NCBI GenBank assembly: GCA_934272845.1
Contig: CAKQSF010000011.1
Span: 1-64,000 of the forward strand
Reading direction: 5' to 3'
Origin: an uncultured Prevotella sp.
GTDB lineage: Bacteria; Bacteroidota; Bacteroidia; Bacteroidales; Bacteroidaceae
Length of the DNA: 64,000 nt
This document shows positions 46,416 to 54,440 of the stretch, piece by piece. The notes under the pieces were generated by a model that saw only the letters and a list, made by a program, of their open reading frames with translations, had not been told where the DNA came from and did no database searches. The translations under genes were made by a program, and so were the position numbers. Position 1 is the first letter of the stretch. Each line of letters begins with the position of its first letter.

Positions 46416-46937
46416 ATGGAAGAAAAAATCAAGAAGGATTTGCAGCGCTATCTCATTGGTGAGGGGCTGTTAGACGAGCGCCTGCCAGAGTGCCCAGATG
46501 TAGAAAACAAGTGGGAGAGCATAGCAGAAGCATATATGCCAGACGGCGTAAGAGAATACAATGGTTACCCAACTGTATCACTTGGCTGGATGATGTTCCT
46601 CGGAATGGCAGTAGCGAAGTATTGGGATGAAGACTGGCAGAAGCACGCTGACGATGCAAAACTGTATGAATCGTTGCGTGATGCGCGTGGATTCGACTGT
46701 ATGGATGATTATATTACGGAAGAGGTACTGTTGTTAACAGATGATGCAGCAGTAGCAAATGGCAAACTAGTAAGTCAGTGTGCTAATCGTATATATAACA
46801 TTTTGCGTCACGAACCGCTTGAACCAGGAACGCAAGAGGCATTTCGTGCCTATGTAGACTGTCTACATCAGATGTATATCATGGGCATGGCAGTCCAACT
46901 GAAGCGTATGGGCTATAGTATGCAGAAGGTGAACTAA
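46416..46937 (+). CDS. Conserved hypothetical protein, 173 aa
   Basis: I do not recognise this family. It is soluble, mostly helical and acidic, with no signal peptide. Visible features are 'KKDLQRYLIGEGLLDERLPECPDVENKWESIAEAYMPDGVREYNGYPTVSLGWMMF', 'GFDCMDDYITEEVL' and a C-terminal 'YVDCLHQMYIMGMAVQLKRMGY'. The composition and compact shape suggest a folded, functional cytoplasmic protein. Its promoter is not obvious because the whole upstream region is made of inverted-repeat elements. Confidence 0.7.
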   Translation: MEEKIKKDLQRYLIGEGLLDERLPECPDVENKWESIAEAYMPDGVREYNGYPTVSLGWMMFLGMAVAKYWDEDWQKHADDAKLYESLRDARGFDCMDDYITEEVLLLTDDAAVANGKLVSQCANRIYNILRHEPLEPGTQEAFRAYVDCLHQMYIMGMAVQLKRMGYSMQKVN

Positions 46938-46950
46938 TACGTGCAAGAAT

Positions 46951-46998
46951 AATATATCGTCAATGCTTTTCATCATTGTTAAGCGTTGGCGATATATT
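46951..46998. repeat. 18-bp stem-loop after the hypothetical gene
   Basis: AATATATCGTCAATGCTT (46951-46968) pairs with 46981-46998 with only two G-T pairs and a 12-nt loop. No T-run follows. It may stabilise the 3' end of the mRNA or end transcription in another way. Confidence 0.6.
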
Positions 46999-47102
46999 GT
47001 TATGGAGCAAAATCATGGCACGAAATGGATTTTTAGGTACGATTTGGTATTTTTTATAAACTATATGTTCTTTATTGAAAAGAATATTACTGGTGAAATT
47101 AG

Positions 47103-47110
47103 TACCTTTG
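47103..47110 (+). promoter_or_regulatory. -7 promoter box for the esterase gene
   Basis: TACCTTTG lies 37 bp before the ATG. No good -33 element is seen at the usual distance. Confidence 0.5.
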
Positions 47111-47147
47111 CAGAGGTAAGTAAAAATATAACTAAACAATAATAGCA

Positions 47148-48056
47148 ATGGAATTTTCAAAGAAAAGAGTTGTCGCAGCCTTGTTTTCCGGTATGCTTTC
47201 TATGTCAATGATGGCCCAAACGCTTCCTTCATGGAGCGATGTGGACTATGTAGGTGATGGTATTGTGGGCCATAAGTTAGATATTTACCGTCCTGCTGAC
47301 AATAAATCGTTACACAAAGTGGTCGTCATAATATATGGCAGTGCATGGTATAGTAATAATCTTAAGGCAAAAGCCTTCAGCGAGATAGGTCAGCCATTGC
47401 TCGATGCGGGCTTCTCTGTGGTGAGCATTAACCACAGAGCGAGTGTAGAAGCGAAGTTTCCTGCCCAGATTAACGATGTGAAGGCAGCCATACGTTACGT
47501 TAGAGCGCACGCAAAAGATTATGGTTTCGACACCTCTTTTGTCGGTATTACAGGCTATTCCTCTGGTGGTCATCTATCCTCTTTGACGGGAACGACCAAT
47601 GGAGTGAAGCAATATACCGTAGGTAAGGAAACCGTTGATATAGAAGGTACTGAGGGAACATGCCTTAAAAGCAGCAGTAAGGTAGACGCAGTAGTAGACT
47701 GGTTTGGTCCAGTTGATATGGCGCGTATGCAGGATTGCTCTACTACCAAGGACGAAAAATCGCCAGAAGCAACGTTGCTCGGTGTGGCACCAGCCAAGAA
47801 TCTGGACCTTGTGGCACTGTTAGGCCCTGCTACTTACCTTGACAAGAAAGACCCAATGTTCCTCGTTATACATGGGGACGCAGACCCTGTGGTGCCATAT
47901 TGCCAAAGCGTAAACTTCAGTGAGGCTCTTAAAAAGCAAGGAAAACTATATGATTTCGTTACAGTTCCTAATGGAAAACATGGTCCGGTGACGTTTAACA
48001 AGGATACCTTCAGTAAGATGGTAGACTTCTTTAAGAAGATGGCGAAGATGAAATAA
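47148..48056 (+). CDS. Secreted alpha/beta hydrolase (BD-FAE/esterase type)
   Basis: A 302-residue exported hydrolase. The signal peptide ends near Ala23 (MSMMA-QTLP). The fold starts 'GHKLDIYRPADN'. The nucleophile elbow is 'TGYSSGGHLSS' with Ser138; the acid is in 'VIHGDADPVVPYCQS' and the His in 'PNGKHGPV'. The oxyanion region 'VVIIYGSAWYSNN' fits the BD-FAE/carboxylesterase group, whose members remove acetyl or feruloyl groups from plant xylan. The natural substrate is not shown. A stand-alone gene with its own terminator. Confidence 0.85.
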   Translation: MEFSKKRVVAALFSGMLSMSMMAQTLPSWSDVDYVGDGIVGHKLDIYRPADNKSLHKVVVIIYGSAWYSNNLKAKAFSEIGQPLLDAGFSVVSINHRASVEAKFPAQINDVKAAIRYVRAHAKDYGFDTSFVGITGYSSGGHLSSLTGTTNGVKQYTVGKETVDIEGTEGTCLKSSSKVDAVVDWFGPVDMARMQDCSTTKDEKSPEATLLGVAPAKNLDLVALLGPATYLDKKDPMFLVIHGDADPVVPYCQSVNFSEALKKQGKLYDFVTVPNGKHGPVTFNKDTFSKMVDFFKKMAKMK

Positions 48057-48078
48057 GGAAACCTACTTTATGTAAAAA

Positions 48079-48126
48079 TAAAAAAATCGTGGTCTATCCG
48101 TAAAGAGGAAAGAGCACGATTTTTTT
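48079..48126. terminator. Bidirectional terminator between the esterase and ppx
   Basis: AAATCGTGGTCT (48084-48095) pairs with AGAGCACGATTT (48111-48122), one mismatch, with an A-run before and a T-run after, so it can serve both converging genes. Confidence 0.8.
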
Positions 48127-48162
48127 ATTATAAATATGTTATCTCTGAATACAGAAAGCCTA

Positions 48163-49041
48163 TTACATGTTTTCAACCATCTCGTTGATGATACCGTCAG
48201 CCAGTCCTACGGTAGGCACAAGTATGGTATCGGCTTTTACCAAGCCCGCCACCATAAGGAACAGTTGTGCTGCTGGCACAATGACATCGGCACGACTAGG
48301 GCGCAGGTCAAACTCAATCATACGCTGTTCCACGCTGAGAGCCGACAGTCGTTTGTAGAGAGAAGACAGCGTTGTGACCTTAAGACTCTCCTTAGTACGT
48401 TCCTTTTTGGGTGCTAAGCGGTGCAGTTTGTTGATATTACCACCAGACCCCACGATGCGAATGTTGCTTACCCCCTCAGTGAGTCGCTTCACACTGTCAG
48501 CAAGTTCCTGCCATATAGCCGGTGAAACACACTCGTTAAGTATGCGTAGAGTGCCGATATTGATGGAGCGACTGCCAATGAGTTTGCCGTCACAGACAAG
48601 CGACACCTCTGTAGAACCGCCACCAACGTCCATGTAAAGAAGGTTGCCAGTGCCAGAATAATTATCGCGGATGGTACGAGCCTCTTCGTCGCCACTTATT
48701 ATTTCTATATTAATCTTAGTCTCTTTAGATACACTCTTCAGTATTTTCTTACCGTTTTTGGCATCACGCAGGGCAGAGGTAGCGCAGGCACGATATTGCT
48801 TTACTTTGTAAAGTATGAGCAATTGGCGAAACACTTTCATCGTTCGCATCAGCATTTCTTCGCGTTCTTCGCCTATTTTACCATTGGTGAAGACGTCAAG
48901 CCCCAATCTTATCGGTATGCGCAGAAACTGTAATTTCTTTGAGCGCAACCCCTTATCTGTATTCTCTACGTTTTTTATCAGTATGCGAGCGGCATTAGAC
49001 CCTATGTCTATTGCTGCGAGATTAGTCTGTTCTGTGTTCAT
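48163..49041 (-). CDS. ppx: Exopolyphosphatase, Ppx/GppA family
   Basis: A 292-residue ASKHA-fold phosphatase that removes terminal phosphates from polyphosphate or pppGpp. 'LAAIDIGSNAARILI' is the N-terminal phosphate-binding motif, and 'LLYMDVGGGSTEVSLVCDGKL' the second. 'RIVGSGGNINKLHRLA' and 'VPTVGLADGIINEMV' complete it. It lacks the C-terminal HD domain of the 500-residue enterobacterial form, normal for this phylum. It follows ppk1 in the same direction. The start codon ATG at 49041 takes its first two bases from an inverted-repeat element end. Confidence 0.93.
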   Translation of the reverse strand: MNTEQTNLAAIDIGSNAARILIKNVENTDKGLRSKKLQFLRIPIRLGLDVFTNGKIGEEREEMLMRTMKVFRQLLILYKVKQYRACATSALRDAKNGKKILKSVSKETKINIEIISGDEEARTIRDNYSGTGNLLYMDVGGGSTEVSLVCDGKLIGSRSINIGTLRILNECVSPAIWQELADSVKRLTEGVSNIRIVGSGGNINKLHRLAPKKERTKESLKVTTLSSLYKRLSALSVEQRMIEFDLRPSRADVIVPAAQLFLMVAGLVKADTILVPTVGLADGIINEMVENM

Positions 49042-49130
49042 AAGTATGTATTCAAAATTATTTTTATAAATGAGTAAGTATCTCTTTGTGTATTATATGG
49101 AATATTTAATACCGTTTAAACACTTACTTA
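49041..49130. mobile_element. Short (90 bp) family A derivative between ppk1 and ppx
   Basis: The left end TAAGTATGTATTCAAAATTA and right end ...ACACTTACTTA match the family A termini, but the central stem-loop is missing. It fills the ppk1-ppx gap except 7 bp and its end overlaps the ppx ATG. It looks like an internally deleted copy. Confidence 0.75.
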
Positions 49131-49137
49131 TTTATTG

Positions 49138-51216
49138 TTATCCTTGTGTCTGTTCTTCAGCCAGTTTGATGTAATATTTGTATAGTTCCTCTTGCGAACG
49201 GAATGGTGTTGAGGCTTCTTCGTATTTTGCAGGTTCACCAATAACCTTATGGCTGTGTGTATTATCCTGAAGTCCATAGTCCACAATGCGCTGACACTCC
49301 GCCTTAATCTCGGGTGCATAGACAGGCGTTACCACCTCAATTCGGCTGTCAAGGTTACGTGGCATCCAGTCAGCAGAGCCTATAAACACCTTCTCATCGC
49401 CGTTGTTACAGAAGCGGAAGATGCGTGAATGCTCAAGGTAGCGGTCGATAATGCCCTTTACATGCATGTTACCGTTAAACTCCTTACTGTCGACAAGCGA
49501 ACAGTTGCCGCGCACAAGCAGGTCAATCCTCACTCCAGCGCAAGCAGCATCGTATATTTTCTTGATGATGTCGGGGTCAGTAATATGGTTTACCTTAACC
49601 TTAATATATGATGGTTTGCCAGCAAGGTGGTTGCGAGTCTCATTGTCAATAAGTGCGATAAACTTCTTCTTCATCTCGTTAGGCGAAACAAGAAGTTCGC
49701 GGAATTTCTGCGTGGCGTATGGTTTCTCAATGAACTTAAACACCTTTTCCACGTCGGCCGTAAGATTTCTGTTTGCGGTGAACATCAATACATCGGTGTA
49801 AGCCGCCGCGTTACCCTCATGAAAGTTTCCTGTAGATATGCACGCAATGTCGCTTCCTTTCGTGAAACTGATGTGAGTAATCTTAGAATGTACCTTCAGT
49901 CCCTCAACGCCAAATATCACGTTGATACCAGCATCCTGCATCTTCTTGCTCCAACGAATATTCGATGCCTCATCAAAACGTGCTAGCAGTTCTATCACCA
50001 CCGTTACCTTCTTGCCGTTTTGTGCTGCTGCTATCAGTGCGCGTATAACCTTAGAGTCCTTCGCCAGGCGGTAAAGCGTGGTCTTAATGCTCTTCACCGC
50101 AGGGTTCATAGCAGCCTCATTGAGCATACGTATGTAACCATTGAAACTGTGGTATGGCACGTGCAGAAAGAGGTCTTTACGTCTTATAGCATCGAAAAGA
50201 CTATCGTGGCAACAAAATTCTGCAGGGAGAATAGACTGCCACTTAGGGTATCGCAAGTCTTTTCTGCCGCAGTCTGGGAACTTCATCATGTCGCGGTGGT
50301 TCTGATATTTACCACCTGCAACGGCAGTGTCAAGACTACCGTTGCCGTTAAGACGCTGTTTTATGCGACGAAGCATGCCCTCAGGCATCTTGTGGTCGTA
50401 GACAAGGCGTAGTGGAAAGCCTGTTTTGCGCGACTTAACACCGTTGGCTATCTTCTGCATGAAGGCTTGGTCGAGCACGTTGTCAATCTCAAGTTCAGCG
50501 TCACGGGTAAACTTAAAACTGTAAGCCTCATAACTATCAAACGGCATTCCAGGGAAGAACATAGGCAGACAGATGCGGATAATGTCGTCAAGGTACATTA
50601 CGTAGCACGCTTGGTCATCCCTAACGTCTGCAGGGGCAGGCACAGTAATCCAGCGTCCGCAGCAACCTACGGGCAGAGGTAGCAATGCATACTGAGGCTT
50701 ACGTTCACCCTCACGCAGTTTAACGATAAAGTATATCATGTCGTCTGCCTCGTATTCAAACTGCTTAATGTTGTCAAGCCACAGAGGAAGCACGCGTCCG
50801 ATGAGGTTTTCCTGATAAAAGTGCATCACGTAGTCACGCTGTTTCTCGTCTATCTGCGTGTCGTCTACAATCATTATGTGCTCTTTCTTTAGCGTGTTCT
50901 CAACCTCAACAACAGCCTCACCAAACTCCTTGCTGTACTGAGCGTTGAGTTTATTGAGTTCCTTTTGTAGTTTCTTAGCGTGTTCTATCTCCGCTTTCTC
51001 ACAGTTTCTGAGGTTGCGTCCCTCAGGTTTATAGGCAAGGATACGATTGATGTTAGCCATTCTCACGCGGAAGAATTCGTCAAGGTTGTTAGAATATATG
51101 CCGAGGAAGCCGAGTCTTTCTATTACGGGAACATCTTGTCTGCGGGCCTCTTCCAGTATGCGATGGTTAAAATACATCCAAGAGAGGTCACGGTCTATAG
51201 TCTTTATATCTTTCAT
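49138..51216 (-). CDS. ppk: Polyphosphate kinase 1
   Basis: A 692-residue enzyme that makes inorganic polyphosphate from ATP. The N-terminal domain has 'DRDLSWMYFNHRILEEARR' and 'VIERLGFLGIYSNNLDEFFRVRMANI'. The two phospholipase-D-like catalytic domains contain the phosphorylated histidine in 'GVEGLKVHSKITHISF' and the second conserved His in 'NMHVKGIIDRYLEHSRIF'. 'IGSADWMPRNLDSRIEVVTPV' is the C-terminal signature. Full length. It is flanked by ppx and an OprO/P-type porin on the same strand. Confidence 0.97.
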   Translation of the reverse strand: MKDIKTIDRDLSWMYFNHRILEEARRQDVPVIERLGFLGIYSNNLDEFFRVRMANINRILAYKPEGRNLRNCEKAEIEHAKKLQKELNKLNAQYSKEFGEAVVEVENTLKKEHIMIVDDTQIDEKQRDYVMHFYQENLIGRVLPLWLDNIKQFEYEADDMIYFIVKLREGERKPQYALLPLPVGCCGRWITVPAPADVRDDQACYVMYLDDIIRICLPMFFPGMPFDSYEAYSFKFTRDAELEIDNVLDQAFMQKIANGVKSRKTGFPLRLVYDHKMPEGMLRRIKQRLNGNGSLDTAVAGGKYQNHRDMMKFPDCGRKDLRYPKWQSILPAEFCCHDSLFDAIRRKDLFLHVPYHSFNGYIRMLNEAAMNPAVKSIKTTLYRLAKDSKVIRALIAAAQNGKKVTVVIELLARFDEASNIRWSKKMQDAGINVIFGVEGLKVHSKITHISFTKGSDIACISTGNFHEGNAAAYTDVLMFTANRNLTADVEKVFKFIEKPYATQKFRELLVSPNEMKKKFIALIDNETRNHLAGKPSYIKVKVNHITDPDIIKKIYDAACAGVRIDLLVRGNCSLVDSKEFNGNMHVKGIIDRYLEHSRIFRFCNNGDEKVFIGSADWMPRNLDSRIEVVTPVYAPEIKAECQRIVDYGLQDNTHSHKVIGEPAKYEEASTPFRSQEELYKYYIKLAEEQTQG

Positions 51217-51626
51217 TTCTTTTTAGTTGTTTTGTTATTTAGTTGTTTCGTAGTTTGGTTATTCTGTTGTTTAGTGACGGTGAAAAAATAAAATGGTATA
51301 ATTTATGTCATAGATTTTTGAGATAGTTTGGAGACATGAAGATGGAGCAATGCGAGCATTGTGACTGATGAATGGCTTCAAAATATCCAAAAAGATATGA
51401 CAAGGTAATAAATATCATTTATGTAATCCACTCCGCTAAATTGTACCAAGTTATTTTTTTACCGTCACTTAGTTGTATGGTTATTGGGTGGTTTAGTGAT
51501 TCAGTAGTTTCTCTGTTTGCCGTTTTCGCAATAAGTAGTTACCATTCGAACAAACAACCAAACGACAAAAACACCCAATAACCATACAACTAAACAACCA
51601 AACCACCAACCAACCAAACCACAATC
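51217..51626. other. 410-bp gap between ppk and the porin: G/T-rich inverted repeat holding element C
   Basis: G/T-rich sequence with TTAGTTGTTT-like motifs (51225-51273) and A/C-rich complements (51551-51620) form a long inverted repeat. Element C (51274-51468) sits in its left arm. The intact inner arms TTAGTTGTATGGTTATTGGG.. (51469-51490) and 51572-51593 are a perfect 22-bp inverted repeat. No gene is seen. Confidence 0.8.
51274..51468. mobile_element. MITE-like element, family C, with TTA target duplication
   Basis: 195 bp with about 32-bp terminal inverted repeats starting GTGACGGTRAAAAAATAA (28 of 32 match). TTA occurs at 51271-51273 and 51469-51471. The core GCAATG-CGAG-CATTGT is followed by GACTGA (51347-51368). 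The inner half is clearly related to element B (GAGATA.TTTGG...ATGAAGATGG...GACTGATGAAT). Confidence 0.85.
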
Positions 51627-52802
51627 TTAGAATTTTACCATTATCTCGGCTACAATCTTGTCCTGTTCGCTCTCTTTTGCACCGCCATGAGGGTACCAAT
51701 ATCTCTCATAATTAAGTCTGAGGTCAGTAGGGAAATATGGGTTACGCACTGCGAAGGTCATGCCCAGTGTCATGCGGTGGCGCATATAGTCGCTGATGGC
51801 AAGACGCTGTGTGGCATTCGCATCGTTGTTGCTCACAAAGCCCTTCTTGCCGTCAGAGTGATCGTCCATATAGTCATAACGTGCAAGGTATGAAACACTC
51901 TGCACGAACGTCTTCTCTTTCTTTATAGGCATCTTGTATATCGCCATAGCGTTGACCGCATTACAGTCGCTGAAAGCATCTCTCATGTATGACTTGTGCA
52001 GATATTCCGCCTCAATATGCACGGGACCACACTCATAGTATGTACCGAAATCAAGAGAAGTGTAGTGTGCCTCTCGGTTGGCTATAGCAGTGTGCTGTAT
52101 TGACGGCACAATGGCGAGTCCCTTAACAGGGAACCACTGTAGGCGGGCAGAGTAGTTAATGTCGCTGTACCATGCCGTCTTCTGATTGTCAAGGTTAGAA
52201 CCATTGAACAGTCCCGCGTCGAGAATGGCAACTGTTCGTGCGTTGTCACTGGTAGAATTAAATGTGTATCCAGCCTGGAAACCTACGTCACGCATATCGC
52301 CTACCTGCTTGGCGATGAAACTGCGGTTGGCGAAATACTGTGCAGAAGGGTTACGGTGAGCATCGATAGAGAACGGCATACGCTGCTGACCTACGCTGAG
52401 GCGCAGTGTTTTCCATGGATTAATGCGCACCCATGCGTCCTTCATCTTAATCTGACTCTCATCACACAGGTCAACCTCTAACTTATATTCAGACCTCAGA
52501 GGCAATGCTCCGCTGACGCTGAGGCGAGCGTTACGCACTTCAAAACGTGAGGCGTCCATGTCTGGCTGATACTCATATTTGCCACGCAGAATGCCGTGCA
52601 GTTGTGGAGCATACTTGCTCTTGGCGTCTTGCTTCGGCTGTTTCTCCGCCTCTTGGCGTTGCATGAGTTCACGGTTCTGCTGTTCGAGCAGTGCTACACG
52701 CTCCTCAAGAGTCTGCGCATAGGTAGTGTGGCACACGCCTAAGGCGCATGATAACAGTAGTAAACTGGTTCTTCTTAATCGGGAAAAGGTGTTGGTTTTC
52801 AT
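51627..52802 (-). CDS. Phosphate-selective porin O/P family protein
   Basis: A 391-residue outer-membrane barrel. The signal peptide ends near Ala29 (TTYA-QTLEE). A short coiled coil (about 31-55, 'LEERVALLEQQNRELMQRQEAEKQ') is the usual periplasmic trimer segment of OprP/OprO-type porins. The barrel follows ('LHGILRGKYEYQPDMDASRFEVRNARLSVSGALP', 'RLSVGQQRMPFSIDAHRNPS') and ends in Phe. Position upstream of ppk and ppx supports uptake of phosphate or polyphosphate, but family members can carry other anions. A TACCTTTG box lies at 52855-52848. Confidence 0.88.
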   Translation of the reverse strand: MKTNTFSRLRRTSLLLLSCALGVCHTTYAQTLEERVALLEQQNRELMQRQEAEKQPKQDAKSKYAPQLHGILRGKYEYQPDMDASRFEVRNARLSVSGALPLRSEYKLEVDLCDESQIKMKDAWVRINPWKTLRLSVGQQRMPFSIDAHRNPSAQYFANRSFIAKQVGDMRDVGFQAGYTFNSTSDNARTVAILDAGLFNGSNLDNQKTAWYSDINYSARLQWFPVKGLAIVPSIQHTAIANREAHYTSLDFGTYYECGPVHIEAEYLHKSYMRDAFSDCNAVNAMAIYKMPIKKEKTFVQSVSYLARYDYMDDHSDGKKGFVSNNDANATQRLAISDYMRHRMTLGMTFAVRNPYFPTDLRLNYERYWYPHGGAKESEQDKIVAEIMVKF

Positions 52803-52847
52803 TGTTTATAATAAAAAGTATAACGTATAATTTGCCTAAATGCGATG

Positions 52848-52855
52848 CAAAGGTA
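52848..52855 (-). promoter_or_regulatory. -7 promoter box for the porin gene
   Basis: Minus-strand TACCTTTG, 46 bp before the ATG. The 181-bp divergent gap with ndk holds a weaker GAAATTTG box at 52935-52942 for ndk. No PHO-box-like direct repeats were found. Confidence 0.55.
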
Positions 52856-52983
52856 CTGGTATGGTGTTAACCGAATGTGACAGATATATGACAAATTTGT
52901 TACATTGATACTTGCATATTTCGATTATTTTCCCGAAATTTGTAGCGAAATACTATGTTAAACAATAAAAAACAAACAATTTT

Positions 52984-53454
52984 ATGAATACAGAAAGAAC
53001 ATTGGTGTTGTTGAAACCTTGCACCGTAAAGCGTAATTTGATAGGTGAGATTATCTCTATCTTCGAGAAAAAAGGTCTTCGTGTTGTTGGTTTGAAGATG
53101 ATGCAACTGACGGATGATGTGTTATCAGAACATTATTCACACCTTGCTGGTAAACCGTTCTTCCAAGAAGTGAAGAACTCTATGATGGTAACGCCAGTAG
53201 TGGCTATATGCTTGGAGGGCGTGAGTGCTGTGGAGGTAGTGCGTGTATTGGTAGGTCCTACAAACGGTCGCACCGCTTGCGTGCCAGGAACAATACGTGG
53301 TATGTATAGCATGAGTTACCAAGAGAACATCGTTCATGCCAGTGACTCAAAGGAAAATGCAGAGGTTGAGATTAAGCGTTTCTTCAAAGACGAGGAAATT
53401 TTTGACTTTCCGAGAGAACTCTTTGAAGTGTTCTATGCAGGGGACGAGTTGTAA
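52984..53454 (+). CDS. ndk: Nucleoside diphosphate kinase
   Basis: A 156-residue enzyme that equalises NTP pools by phosphate transfer through a histidine. His118 in 'QENIVHASDSKENA' is the phosphorylated residue. 'LVLLKPCTVKRNLIGEIISIFEKKG' (Lys11), 'PTNGRTACVPGTIRG' and 'EIKRFFKDEEIFDF' are family segments. Intact and of normal length. It is followed by a strong terminator at 53558-53600 and converges on pflA. Confidence 0.97.
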   Translation: MNTERTLVLLKPCTVKRNLIGEIISIFEKKGLRVVGLKMMQLTDDVLSEHYSHLAGKPFFQEVKNSMMVTPVVAICLEGVSAVEVVRVLVGPTNGRTACVPGTIRGMYSMSYQENIVHASDSKENAEVEIKRFFKDEEIFDFPRELFEVFYAGDEL

Positions 53455-53557
53455 AGACGAAGGGTTAAATATCTCATAAGAGATAGATTAATAACAGATT
53501 AATGTTAAGAGAAGAGACCATAACATCGTAGTTATTCTCTATACATATAAAAGTAAC

Positions 53558-53600
53558 AATCTGTAAGCAAAACCAGGCGTTTCGCTTACAGATTTTTTTT
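53558..53600 (+). terminator. Terminator after ndk
   Basis: AATCTGTAAGC (53558-53568) pairs perfectly with GCTTACAGATT (53584-53594), followed by T to 53600. Confidence 0.85.
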
Positions 53601-53611
53601 GCATTCACAGG

Positions 53612-53711
53612 CAGTGTAATCTGTACCTGATTACACTGTAATTAAGCCCATATTACCGTGTAAACACTACCTGATTACGCGGTGATTTGGTTGCTTTCAG
53701 ATTGTAAGTAG
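53612..53711. repeat. GATTAC-type palindrome region before pflA end
   Basis: CAGTGTAATC (53612-53621) pairs with GATTACACTG (53629-53638), loop TGTACCT. Further on are GTAAACACTA, GATTACGCGGTGATTTG (shared with 38380-38396 except one base) and the 19-bp block 53693-53711 identical to 25655-25673. Confidence 0.8.
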
Positions 53712-53714
53712 TCC

Positions 53715-54440
53715 CTATATCACGGGCTTGTACTTTGACATCATTTCCTTAACCTCTTTTGTTCGTTCCACGCTTAGTGGCTCTACGCCATCGAGAGGGT
53801 AGGTAATGCCGAGTTCTTTGTATTTAAACGTGCCCAGAGTGTGATAAGGTAGTATCTCTATTTTTTTTACTACGTCATACTTCGCCACGTGTTCGCCAAG
53901 GCTTTGCAGCCACTCTGTGTTGTCAGTAAGTCCTGGCACCACCACGTGTCTTACCCATGTGTCGATGCCACGCTCTTGAAGTATGTCGAGAAAGCGTAGG
54001 TTGTTCTCTTGCTTCACACCCGTAAGGCGAGGGTAAAGTTCTGGGTCCATACTCTTTATGTCGAGCAGTACGAGGTCGGTATGGTCGAGAACCTGCATCG
54101 CTTTGGTGGTGCAGAAGTAGCCACTTGTATCGAGAGTTGTGTGCAGTCCGTTGTCGTGACACAACTTAAAGTATTCTGCCACGAAGTCGGCTTGCATCAG
54201 TGGCTCACCGCCAGAGACCGTAACGCCACCGTTCTTGATATAGTTATAGTAGCGCATAGCCTCGTCGCACAGTTCTTGTGCGGTCATGTCATATTGATGT
54301 TTGCCATTGATGTCCCATGTATCGGGGTTGTGGCAGAACTGGCAACGCAGCGGACAGCCCATCATAAAGGTTACGAACCTGATGCCAGGACCGTCAACAG
54401 TGCCGAAGGATTCAATGGAGTGTATCTTGCCTTTTGTCAT
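53715..54440 (-). CDS. pflA: Pyruvate formate-lyase activating enzyme
   Basis: A 241-residue radical SAM enzyme that generates the glycyl radical on PflB. The 4Fe-4S ligands are Cys29, Cys33 and Cys36 in 'GCPLRCQFCHNPDTW'. 'SIESFGTVDGPGIRFVTFMMG' is the PflA N-terminus and 'GGVTVSGGEPLMQ' the SAM-binding glycine motif. It lies 414 bp downstream of pflB in the same direction, the gap being filled mainly by an inverted-repeat element, so its expression may depend on read-through. Confidence 0.96.
   Translation of the reverse strand: MTKGKIHSIESFGTVDGPGIRFVTFMMGCPLRCQFCHNPDTWDINGKHQYDMTAQELCDEAMRYYNYIKNGGVTVSGGEPLMQADFVAEYFKLCHDNGLHTTLDTSGYFCTTKAMQVLDHTDLVLLDIKSMDPELYPRLTGVKQENNLRFLDILQERGIDTWVRHVVVPGLTDNTEWLQSLGEHVAKYDVVKKIEILPYHTLGTFKYKELGITYPLDGVEPLSVERTKEVKEMMSKYKPVI

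Noticed and set aside
51347..51400. CTGATGAA in elements B and C as a hammerhead ribozyme core
   Set aside because: CTGATGA is present, but the required GAA(A) after stem II is missing in B and C, and A has CTGAAAA instead.
53612..53638. Second terminator after ndk
   Set aside because: The palindrome has no T-run, and a strong terminator already ends at 53600; better treated as a member of the GATTAC repeat family.
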